From Brevibacillus laterosporus LMG 15441 (GTDB lineage Bacteria; Bacillota; Bacilli; Brevibacillales; Brevibacillaceae): a stretch of DNA of 64,000 bases. The stretch's first letter is position 1. Every line of letters starts with the position of its first letter. The stretch is taken from positions 1,424,501 to 1,488,500 of the forward strand of contig NZ_CP007806.1 of NCBI RefSeq assembly GCF_000219535.2, in the 5' to 3' direction. A model generated the notes under the pieces. The model did not search any database. It was not told the DNA's origin and worked only from the letters and a program-made list of their open reading frames with translations. This document shows, one piece after another, positions 8,589 to 17,394 of this stretch. Made by a program: the position numbers and the translations under genes.

Positions 8589-9332
8589 ATGTCATATACG
8601 CATTTAGCTACAGTCTACGATGCGTTGATGGCGGATACTCCTTATCAGGATTGGCTGGTTTGGGCAGAGGATTATTGGCAGCTACACGGTAAGCCACAGA
8701 CAATTCTTGACTTGGGATGTGGTACAGGCAGTATTGCCATTCCTCTGGCCCAAAAAGGCTATCAGGTAACCGGTGTTGACTTATCGCCAGAGATGCTTGC
8801 AATTGCCTACGAAAAAATGAAAACAGCACATGTTGATATTAATTGGGTTGAACAAGATATGACAGAGCTCTCTGTCAGCCCGGTTGATTCGGTTATTTCC
8901 TTCTGTGATTGCCTTAGCTATATTACGGAAAAGGAAGCTGTGCAAGCTACGTTTCAGCGTGTGTACCAGCATCTAAAACCAGGTGGAACTTTCCTTTTTG
9001 ATGTACATAGTCCTTATAAAATTCTCACCTTTTTTGGAAATAACACATTTACGCATGTAGATGAAGAGATCAATTACATCTGGCAATGCTATACGGATGA
9101 AGAGCGAATGGAAGTAGAGCATGATCTTACTTTCTTTATTCGGGTAGAAAATGGATGCTATCAAAAACGAGAAGAAACACAATACCAAAGAGCTTATCAG
9201 CCAACAGAGATTATTTTGTGGCTACGAGAGGCTGGCTTTGAAGAAATTAAGCTAACTGCTGATTTTGTGAATCTTCCTCCTGTTGCTGAAAGCGAACGGC
9301 TATTTTTTTCAGCCAAACGTCCTCATGATTGA
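8589..9332 (+). CDS. yqeM: Class I SAM-dependent methyltransferase YqeM
   Basis: 247 residues. The SAM-binding motif I is ILDLGCGTGSIAIPLAQKGY, followed by VTGVDLSPEMLAIA (motif II) and FCDCLSYI. The layout (methyltransferase domain 11, then the LFDVHSPYKI strand) matches YqeM of Bacillus, which sits at the same place after rsfS. The methyl acceptor is unknown. The leuS promoter overlaps its stop codon. Confidence 0.85.
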   Translation: MSYTHLATVYDALMADTPYQDWLVWAEDYWQLHGKPQTILDLGCGTGSIAIPLAQKGYQVTGVDLSPEMLAIAYEKMKTAHVDINWVEQDMTELSVSPVDSVISFCDCLSYITEKEAVQATFQRVYQHLKPGGTFLFDVHSPYKILTFFGNNTFTHVDEEINYIWQCYTDEERMEVEHDLTFFIRVENGCYQKREETQYQRAYQPTEIILWLREAGFEEIKLTADFVNLPPVAESERLFFSAKRPHD

Positions 9333-9358
9333 CATGTTCCGGTAAAAACGACTATAAT
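9329..9358 (+). promoter_or_regulatory. SigA promoter of leuS
   Basis: Perfect TTGACA (9329-9334) and perfect TATAAT (9353-9358) with an 18-base spacer. Transcription would start near 9365, at the head of the T-box leader. Confidence 0.85.
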
Positions 9359-9364
9359 CGATTC

Positions 9365-9666
9365 ATATATGAACAAAGCGAAAATGAGGCCTAGTACAAA
9401 AGCTAGATCCGGCATAAGAGAGTTGACGGTAGGTGCGAGTCAACCCGATTCTTTTTGGAACTCCCCTCATTGCTTTTTTGCTGAAGACTTTCGTTGTGTA
9501 GGCAAAAGCGTCTGTCCACGTTACGGAAAAGGAAGGGAGTAGGGCACTGGGTAACATTTCATCATGTTAAACAGTTGCTTTGCTAACTAGGGTGGTACCG
9601 CGAGAAGAAAAACAACCTCTCGTCCCTAGCAGCTTTTTCGGCTGTTAGAGATGTGAGGTTTTTTTG
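9365..9666 (+). promoter_or_regulatory. T-box leader (tRNA-Leu sensing) upstream of leuS
   Basis: AATGAGG (9383-9389) pairs with CCTCATT (9465-9471) as the base of stem I. AGTA (from 9392) and GGAA (9457-9460) flank the specifier loop, where CTC at 9461-9463 is a leucine codon. The apical GTTGAC/GTCAAC hairpin carries GGTGCGA. The T-box itself is AGGGTGGTACCGCG at 9589-9602. A terminator stem (about 9616-9658, then a T run) follows. Uncharged tRNA-Leu should favour the antiterminator and leuS expression. Confidence 0.93.
9615..9665 (+). terminator. T-box regulated terminator
   Basis: CCTCTC...AGCAGC pairs with GCTGTT...GTGAGG around a TTTTTCG loop, then seven T. The 5' side overlaps sequence able to pair with the T-box, as in other T-box switches. 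Confidence 0.85.
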
Positions 9667-9781
9667 TGTGTCTTAGGGGCTAGACGGTTTTTTGTCTGCT
9701 AATCATGAGACGCGGGTAACCTTTTAAACATGTTACCAATGTAAGAAGGATTTGTGAAAGAGTAGAAGGAGGATGTAGCAA

Positions 9782-12253
9782 ATGTCTATGCCGTATAATC
9801 CACAAGAGCTGGAAGTCAAATGGCAGAAAAAATGGAACGAACAAAAAACAAACAAAACGGTGGAGGATTCCTCTAAGCCAAAATTTTACTGCCTTGAGCA
9901 ATTTCCGTATCCATCTGGGCGTTTGCACATGGGCCATATGCGTGTATATTCAATCGGGGATGTTATTGCTCGTTTGAAGCGTATGAGCGGTTTTCAAGTA
10001 TTGCACCCAATGGGCTGGGATGCATTTGGTTTGCCGGCTGAGAATGCTGCAGTTAAATTCGGAGCACAGCCAGCTAAATGGACATATGAAAATATTGATT
10101 TTATGAAAATGCAATTAAACCGTCTGGGTGTAAGTATTGACTGGAGTCGTGAAGTGGCGACTTGCTCCCCAGATTATTATAAATGGACGCAATGGTTATT
10201 TTTAACTTTCCTAGAACAAGGTCTTGCATATCGCAAACGTGCTTTTGTAAATTGGTGCCCAGAATGCTCAACCGTACTTGCGAATGAGCAGGTAATTGAT
10301 GGCTTATGCTGGCGCTGCGATTCAGAAGTAACGAAGAAGGATTTGGAACAGTGGTTCTTTAGTATTACTGATTATGCAGAACGTCTGTTGACGGATTTAG
10401 ACAAATTGTCTGGTTGGCCGGAAAAAGTACGTACGATGCAAAAGAACTGGATTGGGAAAAGCGAAGGAGCTAATGTTACTTTCACAATTCCAGAGCTTAA
10501 TGATGAGCAGGTAAAAGTATTTACAACTCGTCCTGACACGCTTTATGGCGTAAGTTATATGGTATTGGCACCGGAACATCCATTAGTACCAAAATTGATC
10601 GCTGGTAAAGAACAAGAAGCTTCTGTTCTTGCTTTTGTCGAAGAAATGAAGAAAGAAAGCGACATTACTCGTACAGCGACTGATGCTGAAAAAGTGGGCT
10701 TGTTCACAGGAGCATACGCGAAGCATCCTCTAACAGGAGAGCAAGTACCGATCTGGGTAGCCAACTATGTACTGCTTGATTACGGTACAGGCGCTGTAAT
10801 GGGTGTGCCAGCCCATGATGAACGTGATTTTGCATTCGCGAAAAAGTATGATTTAGCGATTAAAGTAGTTATTAATCCGGAAAATCCAGAAATTCTAGCT
10901 GAGGAAATTGGTATCGATGCGCCTTATACAGAAGACGGCACCTTAATAAACTCTGCTCAATTTGATGGAATGCCAAACCGTGAAGCGATTAAAGCGATTG
11001 CTGATGTCCTTGAACAGCAAGGTAAAGGCGGATTGTCTACCACTTATCGTCTTCGCGACTGGCTGGTTTCGCGACAACGCTATTGGGGCGCGCCAATTCC
11101 AATCATTTATTGCGATAGCTGTGGCGTAGTACCAGTACCAAAAGAACAACTGCCTGTGTTATTACCAGAAGATGTAGTTATCGATGGAAAACGGAATCCA
11201 TTGACTAGCTCTGAGGAATTCATGAAAACCACGTGCCCAACATGTGGTGGAGCAGCAAAACGCGAGACGGATACAATGGATACCTTCATCGATTCTTCTT
11301 GGTATTATTTACGATATACTGATGCAAGCAACAAGGAACTGCCTTTCTCTAAAGAGAACGCAGACAAGTGGATGCAAGTCGATGAATACATTGGCGGTAT
11401 TGAGCACGCAATCCTGCACTTGTTGTATTCTCGATTCTTTACCAAAGTGCTACATGATGCAGGCATGCTGGCCTTCGATGAACCGTTCCGTAGCTTGTTA
11501 ACACAAGGAATGGTATTAAAAGACGGGGCTAAAATGTCTAAATCAAAAGGCAATGTGGTAAGCCCAGACGAAATGATTGAGAAGTATGGAGCGGATACGG
11601 TTCGTTTGTTTATTCTGTTTGCGGCTCCACCTGAACGCGATCTAGACTGGACAGATACTGGAGTAGAAGGAAGCTTCCGTTTCTTGAATCGTGTATGGCG
11701 TTTGGTAGAAAGCAATCAAGAATTATTCCAAGCTCCTTATCAAGTAGCTGCGAATGATGATGCAGCCAAAGATTTGTACCGTACTACGCATCATACGATT
11801 AAGAAGGTAACAGAAGATATTGGTGAGCGTTATACCTTTAATACAGCGATCAGTACGATTATGGAGCTAGTTAATAAGATGTACAGCTATCCAGCAGAAT
11901 CAGACCGCGGTACCTTTGCTTTTGCCATGGAGACTCTTATCATTCTGCTTGCACCAATCGCACCACATATCTCTGAGGAAATGTGGCAACAATTGCTCGG
12001 TAAGACAAGTAGCGTACACATGCAGGAATGGCCAACATTTGATCCTAAAGCATTGGTGCTGGATGAAGTAGAAATCGTAATCCAAATCAATGGTAAAGTA
12101 CGTGACAAGCTGGTAGTCGCTAACGGACTTAGCAAAGATGAGCTAGAGAAGCATGTACTTGCTCATGAAAAAGGAATTGCACTTATTGACGGTAAAACCG
12201 TTCGTAAGGTAATTGCTGTCCCAGGTAAACTGGTTAATATTGTAGTAGGTTAA
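9782..12253 (+). CDS. leuS: Leucine--tRNA ligase
   Basis: 823 residues of bacterial class Ia LeuRS. The HIGH motif is HMGH at about residues 49-52 in [12 protein letters not shown], and KMSKS is at about 584-588. The editing domain contains the conserved [20 protein letters not shown], and the zinc-ribbon-like region has CDSCG...CPTCGG. The C-terminal domain ends at [18 protein letters not shown] 9782 follows AAGGAGGATG. It has its own promoter and T-box and is inserted between yqeM and comER compared with B. subtilis. Confidence 0.98.
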   Translation: MSMPYNPQELEVKWQKKWNEQKTNKTVEDSSKPKFYCLEQFPYPSGRLHMGHMRVYSIGDVIARLKRMSGFQVLHPMGWDAFGLPAENAAVKFGAQPAKWTYENIDFMKMQLNRLGVSIDWSREVATCSPDYYKWTQWLFLTFLEQGLAYRKRAFVNWCPECSTVLANEQVIDGLCWRCDSEVTKKDLEQWFFSITDYAERLLTDLDKLSGWPEKVRTMQKNWIGKSEGANVTFTIPELNDEQVKVFTTRPDTLYGVSYMVLAPEHPLVPKLIAGKEQEASVLAFVEEMKKESDITRTATDAEKVGLFTGAYAKHPLTGEQVPIWVANYVLLDYGTGAVMGVPAHDERDFAFAKKYDLAIKVVINPENPEILAEEIGIDAPYTEDGTLINSAQFDGMPNREAIKAIADVLEQQGKGGLSTTYRLRDWLVSRQRYWGAPIPIIYCDSCGVVPVPKEQLPVLLPEDVVIDGKRNPLTSSEEFMKTTCPTCGGAAKRETDTMDTFIDSSWYYLRYTDASNKELPFSKENADKWMQVDEYIGGIEHAILHLLYSRFFTKVLHDAGMLAFDEPFRSLLTQGMVLKDGAKMSKSKGNVVSPDEMIEKYGADTVRLFILFAAPPERDLDWTDTGVEGSFRFLNRVWRLVESNQELFQAPYQVAANDDAAKDLYRTTHHTIKKVTEDIGERYTFNTAISTIMELVNKMYSYPAESDRGTFAFAMETLIILLAPIAPHISEEMWQQLLGKTSSVHMQEWPTFDPKALVLDEVEIVIQINGKVRDKLVVANGLSKDELEKHVLAHEKGIALIDGKTVRKVIAVPGKLVNIVVG

Positions 12254-12282
12254 TCATCTGTTTCGTATTCGTGTAAAAAAGA

Positions 12283-12334
12283 CAGCCTCTTCTCCTGATG
12301 CCAGAAATTAGCTATAGGAGGGGGGCTTTTTTCT
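12283..12334 (+). terminator. Terminator after leuS
   Basis: AGCCTCTTCTCCT (12283 onward) can pair, with G-T pairs, to AGGAGGGGGGCT (to about 12326), followed by TTTTTTCTTTT. Confidence 0.7.
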
Positions 12335-12552
12335 TTTGCGAATTGTTGACACTCTTTTATTCTCCTATATGTTACCTATGTACATGGAATAAGTAGTTCA
12401 TATAAGTCATATTGAATTTTAGGTGAATAATCGAGGTCAATAAATCATCTGCCACATAATAAAGCCCCATGCTATTGGCGTAAGGATGAACGTAATAGGT
12501 TAAAACAGCCATGTCTATAAAATCTTTCTTTCATGATTCTTTCCAATACTGA
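12335..12552. other. Intergenic stretch between leuS and comER
   Basis: AT-rich, with no ORF of interest. It contains TTGACA (12346-12351) and TATGTT (12368-12373) spaced by 16 bases on the plus strand, pointing into the 3' end of comER, with no plus-strand gene behind it. Confidence 0.5.
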
Positions 12553-13377
12553 CTACCAATTTTCCAACTGTTCCTTCAGTTCTCGTTGATCCTCTTCAAA
12601 TTTCTTTTGTGTGATGCGGAATACATGATGAAATACCCCAGGTAGGGAACCTTGTAAAATTCGCAGTCCTTCTCCGGTAATTCCTCCTGGTACGCAGACA
12701 CGCGCCTGTAGCTCTGGTAAGGTAAAATGTCCTTGTTTTAATAATTCGGCTACTCCAATTAGCATTTGGGTTGTCAAATGAACGGCTGTTTCGTGGGGTA
12801 GACCAGTTTCTTCTTCCGCAGACCGAATTATTTGTTGCAGTGTATAGCTGAGAAAGGCAGGTCCACAACTAGCGATATCTGCCGAGATTCGTAAAAATGG
12901 AGCTTGAATTTCCAAGGGGAGGCCGATATGTGATAGAAGGTGGAGTAAACGATCCTTTGACTCATCTGTGGTAGAACGACCGTATTCGAGTAAGATGAGT
13001 CCACTCAAAGCTTGATTAGTGATACTTGGAACTGCACGTATAACCTGACAAGGGACGAATTTTTCCAGGTCTTCTACTACTATGGGACTTGTAATTGTAA
13101 CCAAGACCTGTTCGCTGGAAAGAGCAGATGCGAATTCAGCTAATGCTGATCGATATTCTTTTGGCTTGACACATAAAAAAATCAGATCGCTATTTGTAAC
13201 GACGTCAACATTGCTCATAGCGATTTGCAATTCTGGAAATTGTTCTTGTAGAAGTGCCAATTTTCCTGGGGTTCGATTATAGGCTCTAATTTGGTCGGGT
13301 AACACAGCCTGAGATCGAATAAAAGATTGTATGAGCATGCCCCCCATACTTCCAGTTCCAATAAACCCAAGTTGCAT
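12553..13377 (-). CDS. comER: ComER, pyrroline-5-carboxylate reductase-like protein
   Basis: 274 residues with the ProC-type fold. The N-terminus LGFIGTGSMGGMLIQSFI is a Rossmann dinucleotide site, and the late motif VCVPGGITGEGL corresponds to the P5CR signature TPGGxT. In Bacillus the gene next to comEA carries this fold and is called ComER; it has been linked to biofilm and sporulation rather than DNA uptake. ATG 13377 follows GGAGGG; the longer frame lacks a ribosome binding site. True P5C reductase activity is possible but untested from sequence. Confidence 0.85.
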   Translation of the reverse strand: MQLGFIGTGSMGGMLIQSFIRSQAVLPDQIRAYNRTPGKLALLQEQFPELQIAMSNVDVVTNSDLIFLCVKPKEYRSALAEFASALSSEQVLVTITSPIVVEDLEKFVPCQVIRAVPSITNQALSGLILLEYGRSTTDESKDRLLHLLSHIGLPLEIQAPFLRISADIASCGPAFLSYTLQQIIRSAEEETGLPHETAVHLTTQMLIGVAELLKQGHFTLPELQARVCVPGGITGEGLRILQGSLPGVFHHVFRITQKKFEEDQRELKEQLENW

Positions 13378-13699
13378 GATAATCCCTCCATATTTTTTTT
13401 GTAAAGAACGGTACAAGTCATGCTATTTTTCGTTCTAAAAAGAGGTCTTTACATCTTATGTGCTGAAGGAGGGGTTCATGTTTTTTGGAGAGAGTAACGT
13501 TTTATTTCCATAACAAACCTATCTAATAAAATAACAAAAATATCTTTATTCCCCGGGGAAAGTGAGCTTACGAAGCTGATAAATTGTCGTTCTTAATCTA
13601 CTCGCTTAGAAAAATTTTTTTTTTGGGATAATCACTCGTGGCTTATTTCTTCATGAGCCTCGTCCCATCTAATACATATATCTAAATATTTGGGTTCAT
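13378..13699. other. Intergenic stretch between comER and comEA
   Basis: No conserved gene seen. On the plus strand a strong AAGGAGG (13466-13472) precedes ATG 13478, but the frame stops after 11 codons. An A/T-tract (13613-13624) and an imperfect GGGA...TCCC hairpin lie below the end of comEA and may act as its terminator. Confidence 0.4.
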
Positions 13700-14512
13700 T
13701 TATTCACAGATTGCAATCTTTTTTATTTTTTCAAAGGTTTTCTTACCTATACCCGAAATTTTCATCAAATCTTCTAATTTAGTAAAACCCTTCTTATCGC
13801 GATAGGCAATGATATCCTCTGCTCGGGTTTTCCCGATTCCTGGTAATTTCATAAGTTGCTCCAATGTAGCGGTTTTAATATTGATTTTAGTAGCAGAAGC
13901 TTGGGGTGAAGAAGATAGCAAACTGCTTTGAATTGGCAAGCTAGGGTGAAGGGATGAATTAGTAAACTGGTTAGGCAAAGAAGTAGCTGACTCTTGCAAG
14001 GTAGGAACATATAAAACCATTCCATCCGTTAGCTTTTGTGCCAGATTAACTCGCTTCTGATCAGCCTGTGCTAAGAAACCACCAGCTTTTTGAATAACAT
14101 GCATGACTCGTTCATTTGAGTCAAAAGAATATAAGCCAGGATGTGTGACAGCTCCCTTTACATCAATATAAGAGGAATGATTCAAATTGCTTATTGGCTC
14201 ATCTTTAGAAAGGGGGGAATCTACGGATACAGAAGCTCTAGTATCAGAAAGGGGCATTTCTTTAGAATCATTATTTTTATCTGAGCCTGTATAAGTGTTC
14301 ACAGTAGCATTTTTTTGTTCGAAATCTGCAAGCTTAGTTGTTTGCAATTCGGTCGTAGCAGTGCTTTCCTTTTCCGCGAAGGCAACAGGAGTAAGTCCGG
14401 ACATAGTAGTGGATTCAGCGGCGGGGTATATCCAGAAGCTAAGTCCAATAAATAAAAGGGCAGCACTCACAAAAATCCATTTTCGATAACGATCCCACAA
14501 TTCCATAACCAT
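13700..14512 (-). CDS. comEA: Competence protein ComEA (DNA receptor)
   Basis: 270 residues. An N-terminal membrane anchor (about 11-30) is followed by a long Ser/Thr-rich linker. An SLBB-like domain (about 115-170, SYIDVKGAVTHPGLYSF) comes next, then a second Ser-rich linker and a C-terminal helix-hairpin-helix pair (about 207-270, KLPGIGKTRAEDIIAY and ISGIGKKTFEKIKK). This is the ComEA architecture: a surface DNA-binding protein that hands DNA to ComEC. ATG 14512 follows GGAGGG by seven bases. It is on the opposite strand from comEC and separated from comEB by asnB. Confidence 0.92.
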   Translation of the reverse strand: MVMELWDRYRKWIFVSAALLFIGLSFWIYPAAESTTMSGLTPVAFAEKESTATTELQTTKLADFEQKNATVNTYTGSDKNNDSKEMPLSDTRASVSVDSPLSKDEPISNLNHSSYIDVKGAVTHPGLYSFDSNERVMHVIQKAGGFLAQADQKRVNLAQKLTDGMVLYVPTLQESATSLPNQFTNSSLHPSLPIQSSLLSSSPQASATKINIKTATLEQLMKLPGIGKTRAEDIIAYRDKKGFTKLEDLMKISGIGKKTFEKIKKIAICE

Positions 14513-14566
14513 GATTTATCCCTCCATCACATCTTTAAAGACATCGTATAAAAAGATAGAGGCAAG

Positions 14567-14605
14567 TGCAAAAAAACCTTTCAATCACTTAGATTGAAAG
14601 GTTTT
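14567..14605 (-). terminator. Terminator after asnB (minus strand)
   Basis: A 12-bp perfect stem, AACCTTTCAATC (14575-14586) with GATTGAAAGGTT (14592-14603). Read on the minus strand it is followed by a run of T. It ends the asnB transcript before comEA. Confidence 0.85.
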
Positions 14606-14613
14606 ACAGATTA

Positions 14614-16539
14614 CTATCTTGCTATGCTTGAAGCGTTGTTTTGCTTGCGAATTTGAACAGCAGGACTTACATAAGGCTGGAAGGAATACTTCTGCTCGAT
14701 AAAAATCTGATGCCATAGCATAAAGATTAAAATGGTCCAGATCTTACGGCTATAATCACCGTGACCTTCCTTATGCTCATCAAGCATGTACAACACATAA
14801 GCTTTATTAATTAAATGATCTACTTTCGCTTCAAAAATCAATTCTTTCGCCCATTTGTAGAATTCATTCTTCAACCAATGACGGGTTGGAACTGGGAACC
14901 CAAGCTTAGGACGAGTCTTGATTTCAGGAGGCAAAAAATCCTTCATTGCTTCCCTTAAAACATGCTTGGTTGTACCTTCTGCAATCTTGTATTTGGTCGG
15001 AATAGTTGCTGCGAATTCAAATACCTTTGGATCAATAAACGGTACACGCAACTCCAGAGAGTTTGCCATTGTCATTTTGTCAGCTTTCATCAAAATGTTG
15101 CCGCGAAGCCAAGTATGGATATCCAAATACTGCATTTTGGTTACATCGTCATAGCCTTGGACTCGCTGATAAATTTTTTGCGTGATATCTAGTGGAGATT
15201 TGTAATGACCAGCATGTTTAATATTCTCCATCACTACTTTTTCCTTGATCTCTTCACTGAAGATCATGGCATTTCCAAAAAAACGCTCCTCAACTGTTTT
15301 AGAGCCGCGAATCAAGAAGTTTTTCCCTTTCATGCTATCTGGCAAATGTTCAGCAACACCGCGCATGGAGGATTTCATCCAAGCTGGCATATGCTTAAAC
15401 ATCCGAAGAGAGTGAGGCTCACGATAGATGTTGTATCCGCCAAAGAATTCATCTGCCCCTTCACCAGAGAGAACAACTGTAACGTGCTCGCTAGCCATTT
15501 CTGCTACGAAATATAGGAGAATAGCTGATGGATCAGCAACTGGTTCGTCCTGATGCCAGATGAGACGAGGCAATTCCTGTAAATATCGCTCTGCATTCAT
15601 GGTGACTTCGTGATGCTCTGTACCTAGATATTCTGCTGTACGGCGCGCGTAATCGAGCTCGCTGTATCCTGGGATATCAGAGCCAATTGAAAAGGTTTTA
15701 ACTGGTTCAAACTTACGTAACATGCCTACGATGCTACTGGAGTCTACACCACTGGATAAAAATGCACCGCGAGAAACCTCGCTAACTCTGTGTTTATCTA
15801 CAGAATCTAGCAAAATAGAGCGGGTACCTTCTACAAAATATGAGAATGGCTTACTTTCATCCGGTTCAAAGTGAACATCCCAATATTGTTCAAGTGTCAG
15901 CTTATCATCTTGAATGACAAAGAAATGACCTGGAGGGATGCGATATATTCCTTCATACATTGTCTCAGGATCAGGGACATATTGAAAGGTTAGATAATGA
16001 TAAAATCCTTGTTGATTGACTGCTCGATGCACGCCTGGCAGTTCAAGCAAGCTCTTAATTTCACTAGCTACAGCAATTGAATCGGCCGTTTCCGTATAGT
16101 AGAGCGGTTTAATTCCAAAATGATCACGCGCTCCAAACAGTAGACGTTTACGGCTATCATAAATAGTGAAACCAAACATACCGCGAAGTTTTTTCGGTGC
16201 ATCAAAGCCAACCTCTTCATACAAGTGAAGAATGGTCTCAATATCTGAATCGGTCTGGAACACGTGACCTTGTTCCTTTAGCCATGTCTGTAGTTCTTTG
16301 TAGTTATAAACTTCCCCGTTACCGATAATCCAGATATCTTTTGTTTCATTAAACAAAGGCTGATGACCGCCAGCAACGTCAATGATGCTAAGACGGCGGA
16401 AGCCTAATGCAATATTATCTTCTACATGGAAACCATCGTCGTCAGGACCGCGGTGCAAAATCACGTCGGTCATTGCTTTTATCGTTTCTAGTTGTGCAGG
16501 TGCTTGATGCTTATTGAAGAACGAAACAATTCCACACAT
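14614..16539 (-). CDS. asnB: Asparagine synthase (glutamine-hydrolysing)
   Basis: 641 residues. The glutaminase domain begins MCGIVSFFN with the N-terminal nucleophile Cys2, followed by ILHRGPDDDG, RRLSIID and NGEVYNY. The synthetase domain has the PP-loop LSSGVDSSS near residue 260 and LSGEGADEFFGGYNIYRE. Length and C-terminal GFPVPTRHWLKNE closely resemble B. subtilis AsnB, reported to amidate diaminopimelate in peptidoglycan; free asparagine synthesis is the alternative. It interrupts the comE genes. Its terminator is at 14567-14605. Confidence 0.92.
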   Translation of the reverse strand: MCGIVSFFNKHQAPAQLETIKAMTDVILHRGPDDDGFHVEDNIALGFRRLSIIDVAGGHQPLFNETKDIWIIGNGEVYNYKELQTWLKEQGHVFQTDSDIETILHLYEEVGFDAPKKLRGMFGFTIYDSRKRLLFGARDHFGIKPLYYTETADSIAVASEIKSLLELPGVHRAVNQQGFYHYLTFQYVPDPETMYEGIYRIPPGHFFVIQDDKLTLEQYWDVHFEPDESKPFSYFVEGTRSILLDSVDKHRVSEVSRGAFLSSGVDSSSIVGMLRKFEPVKTFSIGSDIPGYSELDYARRTAEYLGTEHHEVTMNAERYLQELPRLIWHQDEPVADPSAILLYFVAEMASEHVTVVLSGEGADEFFGGYNIYREPHSLRMFKHMPAWMKSSMRGVAEHLPDSMKGKNFLIRGSKTVEERFFGNAMIFSEEIKEKVVMENIKHAGHYKSPLDITQKIYQRVQGYDDVTKMQYLDIHTWLRGNILMKADKMTMANSLELRVPFIDPKVFEFAATIPTKYKIAEGTTKHVLREAMKDFLPPEIKTRPKLGFPVPTRHWLKNEFYKWAKELIFEAKVDHLINKAYVLYMLDEHKEGHGDYSRKIWTILIFMLWHQIFIEQKYSFQPYVSPAVQIRKQNNASSIAR

Positions 16540-16751
16540 TCTCTTAGACTCTTCCTCTCACAGGGTGGTCCCCTGAAAATACACTATCTTAATCTAACAT
16601 GGATTCCAAGCAAGCGCAATGCGACAGTTGACTCGATTATAGCAGGGTGAGTGGACAACAAAATATAAACGGTGAGCGTAAAATGTTTTTTCGTTTCGTC
16701 TACAAGTCAGTTCTCTTGCTCGATTCGGTTAGCCTTTTGTATCTTATTGAT

Positions 16752-16788
16752 AAACAAATAAGAGGTCCTCTTGTGCGAAAGAGAACCT
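16752..16788 (-). terminator. Probable terminator after comEB (minus strand)
   Basis: AGGTCCTCTT (16763-16772) pairs with AAGAGAACCT (16779-16788, one G-T). On the minus strand it is followed by CTTATTTGTTTATC, a weak T tract. Confidence 0.55.
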
Positions 16789-16808
16789 ATGTCGACATCG
16801 TAGTTTAG

Positions 16809-17240
16809 TTAGTTGTTTCTTGCATCCGAAACAGGTAAGTGAATGACCTCTATACCTTTAAGGAAATGTTCATTCCATTTATTTGGATAGGCATTACGGT
16901 ACACGATCCGTGCGATCCCTGATTGAGCGAGTGTTTTAGCGCAATTTTCACAAGGCTCGTGTGTAACGTAGGCCGTAGCTCCCTTTAGACTATCTCGATC
17001 TGCGTGTAAAACACTATTAACCTCGGCATGCACTGTTCGCACACAACGTCCAGCTTCATTAATTAGACAGCCACCATCATCACAATGATCGTGACCATGG
17101 ATGGAGCCATTGTATCCCGTTGCAATAATATGTTTATCCTTTACAATTACGCTACCCACATGAAGGCGGGGGCAGGTAGAACGGGTGGATACCTGATCGG
17201 CAATATCTAGGAAATATTCATCCCAACTTTTTCTCGCCAT
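16809..17240 (-). CDS. comEB: dCMP deaminase family protein ComEB
   Basis: 143 residues of the cytidine/deoxycytidylate deaminase fold. Zinc ligands are in VHAEVNSVLHA and EPCENCAKTLA. The extra Cys/His segment GHDHCDDGGCLI is the second zinc site typical of dCMP deaminases. It would convert dCMP to dUMP for thymidylate synthesis; the com name is positional, and it is not generally required for transformation. ATG 17240 follows AAGGAGAG; a GTG at 17261 would put the ribosome binding site inside the frame. Confidence 0.9.
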   Translation of the reverse strand: MARKSWDEYFLDIADQVSTRSTCPRLHVGSVIVKDKHIIATGYNGSIHGHDHCDDGGCLINEAGRCVRTVHAEVNSVLHADRDSLKGATAYVTHEPCENCAKTLAQSGIARIVYRNAYPNKWNEHFLKGIEVIHLPVSDARNN

Positions 17241-17394
17241 GTTGCTTCTCTCCTTTGACACCGAACACTGTTCTTACTACTATGTATCATAATTTTGCTC
17301 TATTATACTATAACCCTCTCCGCTTTCTCTATTATTTTTGTCCATATTCTTGATCCTATAATGGATTGAGAATAGAGAGAAAGGTGGAGAACGG

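Noticed and set aside
13478-13513. Very short plus-strand frame after a strong AAGGAGG between comER and comEA
   Set aside because: Only 11 codons, no similarity that I know of; the Shine-Dalgarno alone is not enough to call a gene.
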